Shown: one piece after another, positions 1 to 5,533 of the stretch | Layout of the letters: the number at the start of each line of letters is the position of its first letter | Numbering within the stretch: the stretch's first letter is position 1 | Translations under genes and position numbers: made by a program | The notes under the pieces: generated by a model | The model's database searches: none | What the model was told of the DNA's origin: nothing | Seen by the model: only the letters and a program-made list of their open reading frames with translations | NCBI GenBank assembly: GCA_023251005.1 | Contig: JAHEZR010000069.1 | Span: forward strand, 1-5,533 | Length of the DNA: 5,533 bases | Direction: 5' to 3' | Source of the DNA: Ignavibacteriota bacterium | GTDB taxonomy: Bacteria; Bacteroidota; UBA10030; JAHEZR01

Positions 1-2
1 TT

Positions 3-257
3 TTCTTGAATGGAATGCGAATTGGAAAGAGCCCTCAAGGACTTAGCCTTCTCATCAAACCGGAAGAAATTGATGAAATAGTAGTCCTGAAGGGAATTGA
101 AGCGGATATGTATGGCTATGAGGGCCGCGACGGTGTTATACTGATCGGGACCACCCCCGAAGCTGATACTTCTGGGCTATCACTCTTCCAAAAAATATTG
201 TATGGATCAGAAGTGCTTGGTGCTGTCCTTTTGGCTTCGCTGCTATTTTTTCGGTAA
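3..257 (+). CDS. TonB-receptor plug-like domain protein, C-terminal fragment (5' end outside window)
   Basis: The reading frame is open to the left edge, so only the last 84 or so residues are visible; the TTG at 6-8 (Leu) is more likely an internal codon than a start. The segment FLNGMRI, then IKPEEIDEIVVLKG, then MYGYEGRDGVILIGT matches the pattern of the TonB-dependent receptor plug domain (a 'DG/NG' turn, then 'I.SIEVLKG..A.YG..G..GVI.I.T'). In a full receptor a beta-barrel of several hundred residues follows the plug. Here the protein instead ends about 33 residues later, after a hydrophobic stretch (VLGAVLLASLLFF, about nt 210-254) and a final Arg. It therefore looks like a plug-only protein, possibly with an N-terminal signal peptide and carboxypeptidase-like regulatory domain outside the window. 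No barrel-like sequence follows in the other plus frames, and a terminator lies 62 nt downstream, so the stop looks genuine. Function is unknown; a role at the cell envelope is inference. Confidence 0.6.
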   Translation, partial: FLNGMRIGKSPQGLSLLIKPEEIDEIVVLKGIEADMYGYEGRDGVILIGTTPEADTSGLSLFQKILYGSEVLGAVLLASLLFFR

Positions 258-319
258 GGCAGTCCCGTCCTCCGCTCTCTCGAAAAATTCACTAGTAGCA
301 TCGGGCGGGTATGAAACGC

Positions 320-351
320 AAAGGCGCCCTCGACTCGAGGAAGCCTTTTTT
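320..351 (+). terminator. Rho-independent terminator between convergent genes
   Basis: The outer stem AAAGGC (320-325) pairs with GCCTTT (343-348). A 2x2 internal loop (GC/AA) separates it from an inner stem CCTCG (328-332) pairing with CGAGG (336-340), closed by a 3-nt ACT loop. A T-run (346-351, then ATT) follows on the plus strand. It lies 62 nt after the plug-like gene's stop, where a terminator for that gene is expected. The hairpin also lies 49 nt past the stop of the minus-strand permease operon. On that strand the stem is followed only by a broken run (TTTGCGTTTC), so termination there is possible but weaker. Confidence 0.85.
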
Positions 352-400
352 ATTAACTGCGGCAAGCGTGTACGGGTGATAAATGAATCGCCCCTACAAT

Positions 401-1633
401 TTATTCGTATCTAAGGGATTCGATCGGATCCAGGTTTGCAGCCTTCCAGGCAGGATAGGTCCCGAAGATAATCCCGACAACGGAACATACAAAGAGTCCG
501 ATGGCAGCCCAATCGTAGGGGATTGCAGCGGGATACTTTAGCGCTACAGCTGCGAGATTCCCACCGAGGATACCAAGAATAACTCCGATCAATCCGCCAA
601 TCTCACACAGGAAGATCGCTTCCGTGATGAACTGCGCCATGATGTTCTTCTTCTTCGCACCTATGGCCTTGCGAATCCCAATCTCGCGCGTGCGTTCAGT
701 AACGGACACAAGCATGATGTTCATGATTCCAACACCGGCCGCAAGCAACGCAATAAAACTGATGAAGCCAATCCCTATTCTCACATAGAACGTGAGATCA
801 TCAAACGCCTTGATGAGAGAGTCATTCGAAAATATTGCGAAGTCGTCCTCCTTCCCAGGAGGAACCTTCCGGAGGGTTCGAAGTATAGATCGCACTTCCT
901 CGATAGCATCTTCATAGACCTCTTGGCTCGCAGCCTTCACCATGATGTGCGCATCTCGTTCCTTCCCATAGTAGTTGATAAAGGTCCTCAAAGGAATCGA
1001 CACAAAATTATCGGGCGAGCGGCCAAATCCACCCCCCTGCGACTCCAGATATCCGATAATGGTGTACTTATGTCCATCAATAAAGATTTGTTCACCGATT
1101 GGATTCATTTGGGGAAAAAGTTTTTGAAGAACATCACTTCCTAGTACAGCGACATCTCGAGCGAGCTCGTTATCTTCTTCATTGATTGATCGCCCCTCCT
1201 TGATAATCCAATTGTTCGTCGGAAAGCCTTCGGGGTTCTCACCAGCAAGCTGGACATTGGGGTTCGTTTGCGTCCCTTTGTACTTCACAACCTTTCCAAA
1301 ATCCCACAACTCAACCCCAACGCTCTGGGCAAGCGTGGCACGATCTTTGACTTCTAAACCATGCTCGACACGAATGTTCTTTCGATTTCTATACTTGAGC
1401 CAAGTACCCGGACCTCCACCCATGACAATAGGAAACTTTTGGACCTGGAACGTATGCGTTCCGAGCATGCTCAAGCCACCTTCAATACTGTTCTGCAGCA
1501 CCCTCATCGCAGTCATCACGGCGATGATCGAGAAAACGCCGACGACGATTCCTACCAGTGTCAAACTAGAGCGGAGTTTGTTGACTCGGAGGGCGCTTAG
1601 CGCCATTTTAAGACTTTCTTTAAAGTCGAACAT
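401..1633 (-). CDS. MacB-like ABC transporter permease (second permease of the operon)
   Basis: This 410-residue inner-membrane permease has the MacB/FtsX fold. A short cytoplasmic N-terminus (MFDFKESLKMALSALRVNKLR) leads into TM1 at about 23-43. A periplasmic domain spans about 45-280 (the MacB_PCD region), and an FtsX-type domain with three membrane segments lies at about 284-309, 335-360 and 375-397. The coupling-helix motif TERTREIGIRKAIGA (about 312-326) contacts the ATPase in this family, and the C-terminus LDPIESLRYE is typical. Unlike E. coli MacB it has no fused nucleotide-binding domain, so it must use the separate ATPase encoded at 2937-3665. It closely parallels the neighbouring permease (same length, shared W..(Y/F)RNRK and RKVPPG..DDFAI motifs) but carries an extra glycine-rich stretch, MGGGPG, near residue 71. 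The ATG at 1631-1633 fits the family start, but no good Shine-Dalgarno sequence precedes it. It is the last gene of the operon. Substrate unknown. Confidence 0.93.
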   Translation of the reverse strand: MFDFKESLKMALSALRVNKLRSSLTLVGIVVGVFSIIAVMTAMRVLQNSIEGGLSMLGTHTFQVQKFPIVMGGGPGTWLKYRNRKNIRVEHGLEVKDRATLAQSVGVELWDFGKVVKYKGTQTNPNVQLAGENPEGFPTNNWIIKEGRSINEEDNELARDVAVLGSDVLQKLFPQMNPIGEQIFIDGHKYTIIGYLESQGGGFGRSPDNFVSIPLRTFINYYGKERDAHIMVKAASQEVYEDAIEEVRSILRTLRKVPPGKEDDFAIFSNDSLIKAFDDLTFYVRIGIGFISFIALLAAGVGIMNIMLVSVTERTREIGIRKAIGAKKKNIMAQFITEAIFLCEIGGLIGVILGILGGNLAAVALKYPAAIPYDWAAIGLFVCSVVGIIFGTYPAWKAANLDPIESLRYE

Positions 1634-1701
1634 CTCAGTATTCGCTATTGGTTTCCAACTACTTGGTTAGATCTTACTCGTGCTACCACAGAGCATCGGG
1701 C
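1634..1701 (-). other. Spacer between the two permease genes
   Basis: This 68-nt gap is the longest in the operon. Upstream of the permease 2 ATG the minus strand reads AATACTGAG, which lacks a convincing Shine-Dalgarno. Only 4-bp stems are visible (TTGG/CCAA around 1648-1666 and TGCT/AGCA at 1681-1695). None has a T-run, so I see no terminator and no recognisable promoter. The transcript probably reads through. Confidence 0.4.
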
Positions 1702-2934
1702 TTATTCGTACCTTAACGCATCAACTGGATCAAGCTTCGCAGCACGATAAGCAGGCAAGAGACCCGAGACAATCCCAACTACGATCGAGACGATCAGCGC
1801 AATTATGACCACCGAGAGCGGCATCGCCGTCGGAAGAACCTGATCGACGATGAATGTGAGAGGAAATGCGATGATCAGCCCGATGATTCCTCCGAGCACA
1901 CAGAGTGCTACAGCTTCAATCAGGAATTGGAGGAGGATTGTCCTGCGCCGCGCACCGATCGCTTTCCGGATGCCGATCTCCTTCGTGCGCTCCGTTACTG
2001 AGACAAACATGATGTTCATTATTCCAATACCACCTACGAAGAGCGAAAGCCCAGTGACAAACAAGCCAATTGTGCCGATGACGCTTGCGATCTGGTCGAA
2101 TTGCCTCGTCAAGACTTCCTGCTGGTTGATAGCAAAATCATCAGCCGCTCCGGGTGGGACTTTCCGGACTTTGCGAAGGATGCCGCGGATCTCCTCTTTC
2201 GTGTCATCGAGCGTTTGGATGCTCTCCGCCTTCACATTAATCGTCACCGAGCGCTTCACCCCAAAGAGTCTGAAGAACTCCCCAATCGGGATAACGACCC
2301 GGTTGTCGAGATTCATTAATCCCAGGAAGCTACCCTGTTTATCGAATGTCCCGACCACGCGAAACGTATGTCCGGCAATTTTCACATAATTCCCAATGGG
2401 GTCTTCGGCAGGAAACAAGTTCGATGCAACATCAAAACCAATCACACACACAGGCCTGTTGCCATCAACTTCCGCCGCTGTCATGAACCGACCTTGGAGA
2501 ATCGCAGCGCCAGAAGTGCCCATGTAGTCTTCCGTGACTCCGTTGACCCACACGTTCTCTGTGGATTTTTCACGATGCTTCAGATTTGCAACCCAACCGA
2601 CGCTCGCAGCAACTGCACGGGAGAGTGTCGACTGCCTCTGAACGGCTTTTGAATGTTCAATGCCCAAGTCTTTCCGGTTCCGAAAGAGAGACCAATCGTC
2701 GGAAGTGAACCAGGGGAATTTGTTCACGAAGAGGACATCGGCTCCCATCGAGGAGATGCTGTTGTTGAAAGCCCGGTTCAAGCCCTCGATTGCTGTTCCC
2801 ATGAGTGTGACCGAAACGATGCCGATGACTATCCCAAGCGTCGTGAGAACCGACCGCATCTTGTTTGCGCGGATAGCCCGGAAGGAGATCGACAGGCCTT
2901 CTTTTACTTCAGAAAAAAAGTAGGAAGGAGACAT
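1702..2934 (-). CDS. MacB-like ABC transporter permease (first permease of the operon)
   Basis: This 410-residue MacB/FtsX-fold permease has a cytoplasmic N-terminus containing FRAIRANKMRS, then TM1 at about 29-48. A periplasmic domain covers about 50-283, and three further membrane segments lie at about 286-310, 336-362 and 375-397. The coupling-helix motif TERTKEIGIRKAIGARR is at about 314-330, and the C-terminus is LDPVDALRYE. In the family this protein dimerises, and ATP-driven movement of the periplasmic domains pushes substrate from the periplasm into the adaptor and channel rather than across the inner membrane. No nucleotide-binding domain is fused. The ATG at 2932-2934 follows the ATPase stop by 2 nt with no Shine-Dalgarno, so translation is probably coupled to that of the ATPase. 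It is a clear paralog of the downstream permease but has diverged through most of the periplasmic domain, which suggests the two form a heterodimer rather than being redundant copies. Substrate unknown. Confidence 0.93.
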   Translation of the reverse strand: MSPSYFFSEVKEGLSISFRAIRANKMRSVLTTLGIVIGIVSVTLMGTAIEGLNRAFNNSISSMGADVLFVNKFPWFTSDDWSLFRNRKDLGIEHSKAVQRQSTLSRAVAASVGWVANLKHREKSTENVWVNGVTEDYMGTSGAAILQGRFMTAAEVDGNRPVCVIGFDVASNLFPAEDPIGNYVKIAGHTFRVVGTFDKQGSFLGLMNLDNRVVIPIGEFFRLFGVKRSVTINVKAESIQTLDDTKEEIRGILRKVRKVPPGAADDFAINQQEVLTRQFDQIASVIGTIGLFVTGLSLFVGGIGIMNIMFVSVTERTKEIGIRKAIGARRRTILLQFLIEAVALCVLGGIIGLIIAFPLTFIVDQVLPTAMPLSVVIIALIVSIVVGIVSGLLPAYRAAKLDPVDALRYE

Positions 2935-2936
2935 GT

Positions 2937-3665
2937 TTAGGCAGTGAGAATTTTTCTATTCAATACTTTTTCGTCACTCTCGACCTTTCCATCTCTGAGG
3001 CGAATAATTCTATGCGCATGCTCTGCGATATACTCTTCATGAGTAACGATAATGATCGTATTGCCCCGATAATGGAGTTCCTCCAGGAGGGCCATGATTT
3101 CATCGCCGGTCTTAGTGTCCAGATTGCCGGTCGGTTCGTCAGCGAGAAGTATGGTGGGAGAGTTTACCAGTGCCCGAGCAATTGCAACGCGCTGTCGCTG
3201 CCCCCCCGATAGCTCGTTTGGTTTATGATGGATGCGATCCCCCAAACCCACTTGCTCGAGGGCTTCCTTTGCTAGTTTTCTCCGTACGTCATGAGGAACA
3301 CCCGCATAGATCAGCGGGAGTTCGACGTTATGGAGTGCATCGGAGCGGGCAAGAAGGTTGAAAGTCTGAAAAACAAATCCGATCTCCTTGTTCCGAATTC
3401 GCGCCAGCTCATTATCGTTCATCTCGCTCACGTTGATCCCGTTCAGCTCATAGAGTCCGGAAGTTGGCGTGTCGAGACATCCGACGATATTCATCAGTGT
3501 GGACTTTCCAGACCCCGAGGGTCCCATAACTGCCACGTACTCATTCTTCGTTATCTGCACGGAGACTTCTTGGAGCGCGTGAACCTGTTCAGCACCCATC
3601 TCATAGATGCGTGAAATATTCGAGAAGTGAATTACTCTGGGCCCATTTTGTGAGTGCTCAGCCAT
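2937..3665 (-). CDS. ABC transporter ATP-binding protein, MacB/LolD type
   Basis: This 242-residue cytoplasmic ATPase is complete and shows every expected motif: Walker [10 protein letters not shown] (48-56), Q-loop Gln100 in GFVFQ, ABC signature LSGGQ (152-156), Walker B ILLADE (172-177) with catalytic Glu177, D-loop NLD (181-183) and switch His209 in VTHE. The pattern [15 protein letters not shown], then [24 protein letters not shown] is characteristic of the MacB/LolD/FtsE-like subgroup that serves FtsX-fold permeases. It should power the two MacB-like permeases encoded just downstream. The start at 3663-3665 is supported by an AGAGGA Shine-Dalgarno 5 nt upstream. The adaptor gene ends 41 nt before it, and the first permease gene starts 2 nt after its stop. 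The TolC-like and adaptor neighbours favour a MacAB-type exporter over the Lol lipoprotein-release system, which lacks them. Confidence 0.96.
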   Translation of the reverse strand: MAEHSQNGPRVIHFSNISRIYEMGAEQVHALQEVSVQITKNEYVAVMGPSGSGKSTLMNIVGCLDTPTSGLYELNGINVSEMNDNELARIRNKEIGFVFQTFNLLARSDALHNVELPLIYAGVPHDVRRKLAKEALEQVGLGDRIHHKPNELSGGQRQRVAIARALVNSPTILLADEPTGNLDTKTGDEIMALLEELHYRGNTIIIVTHEEYIAEHAHRIIRLRDGKVESDEKVLNRKILTA

Positions 3666-3670
3666 ATGCT

Positions 3671-3676
3671 TCCTCT
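3671..3676 (-). promoter_or_regulatory. Ribosome binding site of the ABC ATPase gene
   Basis: The minus strand reads AGAGGA, then a 5-nt spacer AGCAT, then the ATG at 3665. The good match and spacing support this start codon. Confidence 0.75.
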
Positions 3677-3706
3677 AAAATGTTTCTCCAGGAATGGATT
3701 ACTTTC

Positions 3707-5002
3707 TTACTGTTTCGTCAACTCCACACGCTTCGGTTTATTTTCAACTTTGACTTTCGATCCATCTTCAAGCTCTCTGTTAATCGCTTTGTAGCTGCCA
3801 GACACAACTTCCTCATCCCCTTTCAGTCCTTCGAGGATTTCCACATAGGAGTCATCGCTAATTCCACGTTTTACCTGTACGCTTTTTACTTTCCCATTTT
3901 CCGCAATGAAAACGACCTCCTGTATCTTGCTTTCGACCTTCTTCTTCGCACTAGGCTTCGCTGCCGTCGGTGGCTGCTCAGCCGGCCCTTCTTTTTGTTC
4001 CATCTGCTTCGGCATGCGTGTTGTTACACTTTGAATCGGCACGGAGATGACGTCGTGATGAGTGTTCGTCTCAACGTCCGCCGTTACAGACATCCCCGGT
4101 CTGAATGCAATATCCTTCTCCAGGATTCGGATCTTCACCTCAAAGTTCGTTACCTCCTCCTGCGTGCCCAATCCCTTCGTCTTCGCCGTGTTCGCAATCT
4201 CATAGACTACCCCAACGAATTTTCGCCCAGGGTACGCATCGACCTCAATTCGCGAGGTATCACCGGCCGACACAAGGACAACGTCGTTCTCATCGACATC
4301 AACTCGCGCTTCCATCTTTGAAAGATCAGAGACGACCATGACGACTGTCCCAGCCATCAGCCCTGTTCCGACGATGCGCTCGCCCAGCTTTGAGCTCAAT
4401 AAAGTGACTGTTCCTTCCCTCGGCGAGTAGATCGTGGTTTTGAGTAGGTTTTCCTCAGCTTGGCTGAGGTTTGCACGTGTCTGTTCGACACGATGTTGCT
4501 CAGACTGATACTGTGCTCGTGCTACGTCATGTGACGTCTTCATTCCCTCGATTTCCGCATCGGAGAGAAGGCCTTTTTCATGGAGGTCTTTTGCTCGCTT
4601 GTAGTCGGACAATGCCTTATCGAAATTAGCTTTCGCGAGGTCAAGGCCGGCCAGAGCAGAATTCAGGGTTGCCTTCGACTGATCACGAGCAGCGGCATAA
4701 GTATCCGGCTTGATCTTCACGAGAAGAGCACCCTTCTTCACGCGCTGCCCCATTCCTACAGGGAGCTCGATGATTTCACCGGAAACCTCTGGACTGATGT
4801 TCACCTGCACTTCCGGCTGAATTTTCCCCGAGGCTGTAACGATCTGCGTGATCGTTCGCTTGGCAACCTTTTCCGTCTGCACAGAGACAATGGGCTCTCG
4901 CTTGCTGCCAAGCACGACGAGCAATATTAAAACCAAAAGGACAGCCCCGATGCCCGAGAAGATGAATATTCGTTTCTTCGACTTCTTCGTGTTATTTGCC
5001 AT
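3707..5002 (-). CDS. MacA/HlyD-family periplasmic adaptor (membrane fusion protein)
   Basis: This 431-residue adaptor would bridge the inner-membrane permeases and the outer-membrane channel. A Lys/Arg-rich N-terminus (NNTKKSKKR) precedes one membrane anchor at about 11-32. There is no lipobox Cys, so it is anchored by the helix rather than by lipid. A first half of the lipoyl-like domain follows (about 60-100, with SPEVSGEIIELPVGMGQRVKKG). Next comes a helical hairpin, a coiled coil of about 101-185 rich in Ala, Lys, Glu and Gln, whose tip should touch the TolC-like protein. The second lipoyl half is at about 188-212 (IYSPREGTV), then the beta-barrel domain at about 225-312 (ending near FRPGMSVTADVET) and a membrane-proximal domain to about 425. 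A Pro/Lys/Glu/Gln-rich low-complexity insert at about 331-357 interrupts the last domain. The start is well supported by a GGAGGTGGGAG Shine-Dalgarno. The gene lies 23 nt after the channel gene and 41 nt before the ATPase gene. Confidence 0.94.
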   Translation of the reverse strand: MANNTKKSKKRIFIFSGIGAVLLVLILLVVLGSKREPIVSVQTEKVAKRTITQIVTASGKIQPEVQVNISPEVSGEIIELPVGMGQRVKKGALLVKIKPDTYAAARDQSKATLNSALAGLDLAKANFDKALSDYKRAKDLHEKGLLSDAEIEGMKTSHDVARAQYQSEQHRVEQTRANLSQAEENLLKTTIYSPREGTVTLLSSKLGERIVGTGLMAGTVVMVVSDLSKMEARVDVDENDVVLVSAGDTSRIEVDAYPGRKFVGVVYEIANTAKTKGLGTQEEVTNFEVKIRILEKDIAFRPGMSVTADVETNTHHDVISVPIQSVTTRMPKQMEQKEGPAEQPPTAAKPSAKKKVESKIQEVVFIAENGKVKSVQVKRGISDDSYVEILEGLKGDEEVVSGSYKAINRELEDGSKVKVENKPKRVELTKQ

Positions 5003-5008
5003 GAGTAG

Positions 5009-5019
5009 CTCCCACCTCC
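5009..5019 (-). promoter_or_regulatory. Ribosome binding site of the adaptor gene
   Basis: The minus strand carries GGAGGTGGGAG in the 23-nt gap after the channel gene. GGGAG ends 6 nt before the ATG at 5002, and the stronger GGAGG ends 11-12 nt before it. Either core could pair with 16S rRNA. It is the strongest Shine-Dalgarno in the window and suggests efficient adaptor translation. Confidence 0.75.
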
Positions 5020-5025
5020 AAATTG

Positions 5026-5533
5026 TTAATACTGGATTTTGCCCACGTTGTATTCTAACTGTTTCTTAATAAGGAAATAATTGTACGCCGCATTGACTTT
5101 GTTGCTCAGGGCGAGTGTGTAATTGGCGTGTGCAGTGAGCAGGTCGAGTAGCGTTCCTGCACCGAGGTTGTACTTTTCTTCGGCGATGCGCCTATCCTCT
5201 GCTGCCGAGATAACACTATTCACCGTAACGTCTACTTGTTTTTCCGCGGCTTCCAAATCAAGGAGAGATTTCTTAATATCGACCTGAACCTGCCGCTCAG
5301 CCTGACTCAACTGCTGTTCTGAATTTCTCAAATTCACCTTCGCTTGCTCGACTTGGTTTGTTGTCTGCCAACCGTTGAAGAGGGGAAAATTGACACTCAC
5401 CCCCCAGAAAATGCTTCGATTATTACGCAATTTACTGAGTTCCGGGCTGCTGAAGTTATAGCTAGCGAATCCACTGATCGTGGGGAAATGCCCCGCAGTC
5501 GCCCCAGTGACGGAGGAATTCGCTGCGTTCACG
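5026..5533 (-). CDS. TolC-family outer membrane efflux protein, C-terminal fragment (5' end outside window)
   Basis: About 169 residues are visible; the frame is open to the right edge, so the N-terminal half or more, including any signal peptide, is missing. The GTG at 5530-5532 should not be taken as a start. The fragment fits the second repeat of a TolC-type protomer. A beta-strand pair ends in FWGVSVNFPLFNGWQT, matching the family 'P(L/I)F(N/D)GG' turn but with Trp in place of the second Gly. Long Gln/Glu/Lys/Ala-rich helices follow (VEQAKVNLRNSEQQLSQAER and beyond). The conserved AEEKYNLGAGTLLDLLTAHANY region and a last helix ending near YNVGKIQY close the protein. As a trimer it would form the outer-membrane and periplasmic exit duct. 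It is the most upstream visible gene of the operon, and its own dedicated adaptor follows by 23 nt. Confidence 0.92.
   Translation of the reverse strand, partial: VNAANSSVTGATAGHFPTISGFASYNFSSPELSKLRNNRSIFWGVSVNFPLFNGWQTTNQVEQAKVNLRNSEQQLSQAERQVQVDIKKSLLDLEAAEKQVDVTVNSVISAAEDRRIAEEKYNLGAGTLLDLLTAHANYTLALSNKVNAAYNYFLIKKQLEYNVGKIQY

Larger units (their letters stand above)
401..5533 (-). other. Putative operon: TolC-like channel, adaptor, ATPase, two MacB-like permeases
   Basis: Five same-strand genes are separated by 23, 41, 2 and 68 nt with no internal terminator visible. They encode every part of a tripartite exporter: outer-membrane channel, periplasmic adaptor, ATPase and two permeases. 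The promoter and any regulator gene must lie beyond the right edge. Co-transcription is inferred from spacing and matching function, not shown directly. Confidence 0.85.

Noticed and set aside
374..393. Hairpin GGGTGAT/ATCGCCC past the end of the operon as a minus-strand terminator
   Set aside because: The pairing needs a G-T wobble that becomes a C-A mismatch on the minus strand, and no T-run follows on either strand.
1648..1695. Possible regulatory hairpins or attenuator in the spacer between permeases
   Set aside because: The TTGG/CCAA/TTGG and TGCT/AGCA pairings are only 4 bp and lack a T-run. Stems this short are expected by chance.
1182..2389. Plus-strand open frames of 162 and 179 codons opposite the two permease genes
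   Set aside because: Both are antisense to clear permease genes, have no family resemblance, and come from codon bias of the real strand.
401..3665. Lol lipoprotein-release (LolCDE) identity for the ATPase and two permeases
   Set aside because: The 1 ATPase + 2 permease count fits, but the operon also encodes a MacA-type adaptor and a TolC-family channel, which Lol systems do not use. The permease motifs look MacB-like.
3611..4321. A 236-codon open frame on the plus strand, opposite the adaptor gene
   Set aside because: It is fully antisense to a well-supported gene. Its translation is rich in Arg, Phe, His and Leu with no recognisable domain, as expected from a shadow frame.

Overview
The window carries most of one minus-strand operon for a MacAB-TolC-type tripartite export system. 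At its left edge is the 3' end of a convergent plus-strand gene. Base composition is close to balanced by eye. The left-edge gene has a TonB-dependent-receptor plug-like motif, and the exporter keeps its ATPase and two MacB-like permeases as separate genes. Together these suggest a Gram-negative (diderm) bacterium, most likely in or near the Bacteroidota/Ignavibacteriota/Chlorobiota (FCB) assemblage. Clear Shine-Dalgarno sequences before two of the genes argue mildly against a typical Bacteroidia genome. The lineage call is inference and could be wrong.

Layout, left to right. (1) 3-257 (+): C-terminal part of a small plug-domain-like protein ending in a hydrophobic segment. (2) 258-400: convergent intergenic region with a strong hairpin plus T-tract terminator at 320-351. 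(3) 401-1633 (-): second MacB-like permease. (4) 1634-1701: 68-nt spacer. (5) 1702-2934 (-): first MacB-like permease. (6) 2937-3665 (-): MacB/LolD-type ABC ATPase. (7) 3707-5002 (-): MacA/HlyD-type periplasmic adaptor. (8) 5026-5533 (-): C-terminal part of a TolC-family outer membrane channel, cut by the right edge.

Transcription of the operon runs right to left: tolC-like, macA-like, ATPase, permease 1, permease 2. Gaps are 23, 41, 2 and 68 nt, so one transcript is likely. Its promoter and the start of the channel gene lie beyond the right edge. In the inferred machine, the ATPase drives a dimer of MacB-fold permeases, probably a heterodimer of the two encoded ones. The membrane-anchored adaptor couples that dimer to the TolC-like channel, so substrate moves from periplasm to outside. 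The substrate cannot be read from the sequence; drugs, peptides, lipopeptides and siderophore-like molecules are all known for the family.

I found no RNA gene, mobile element, CRISPR array or clearly new system. The points most worth a second look are the two-permease, split-ATPase architecture and the plug-like protein that has no beta-barrel.
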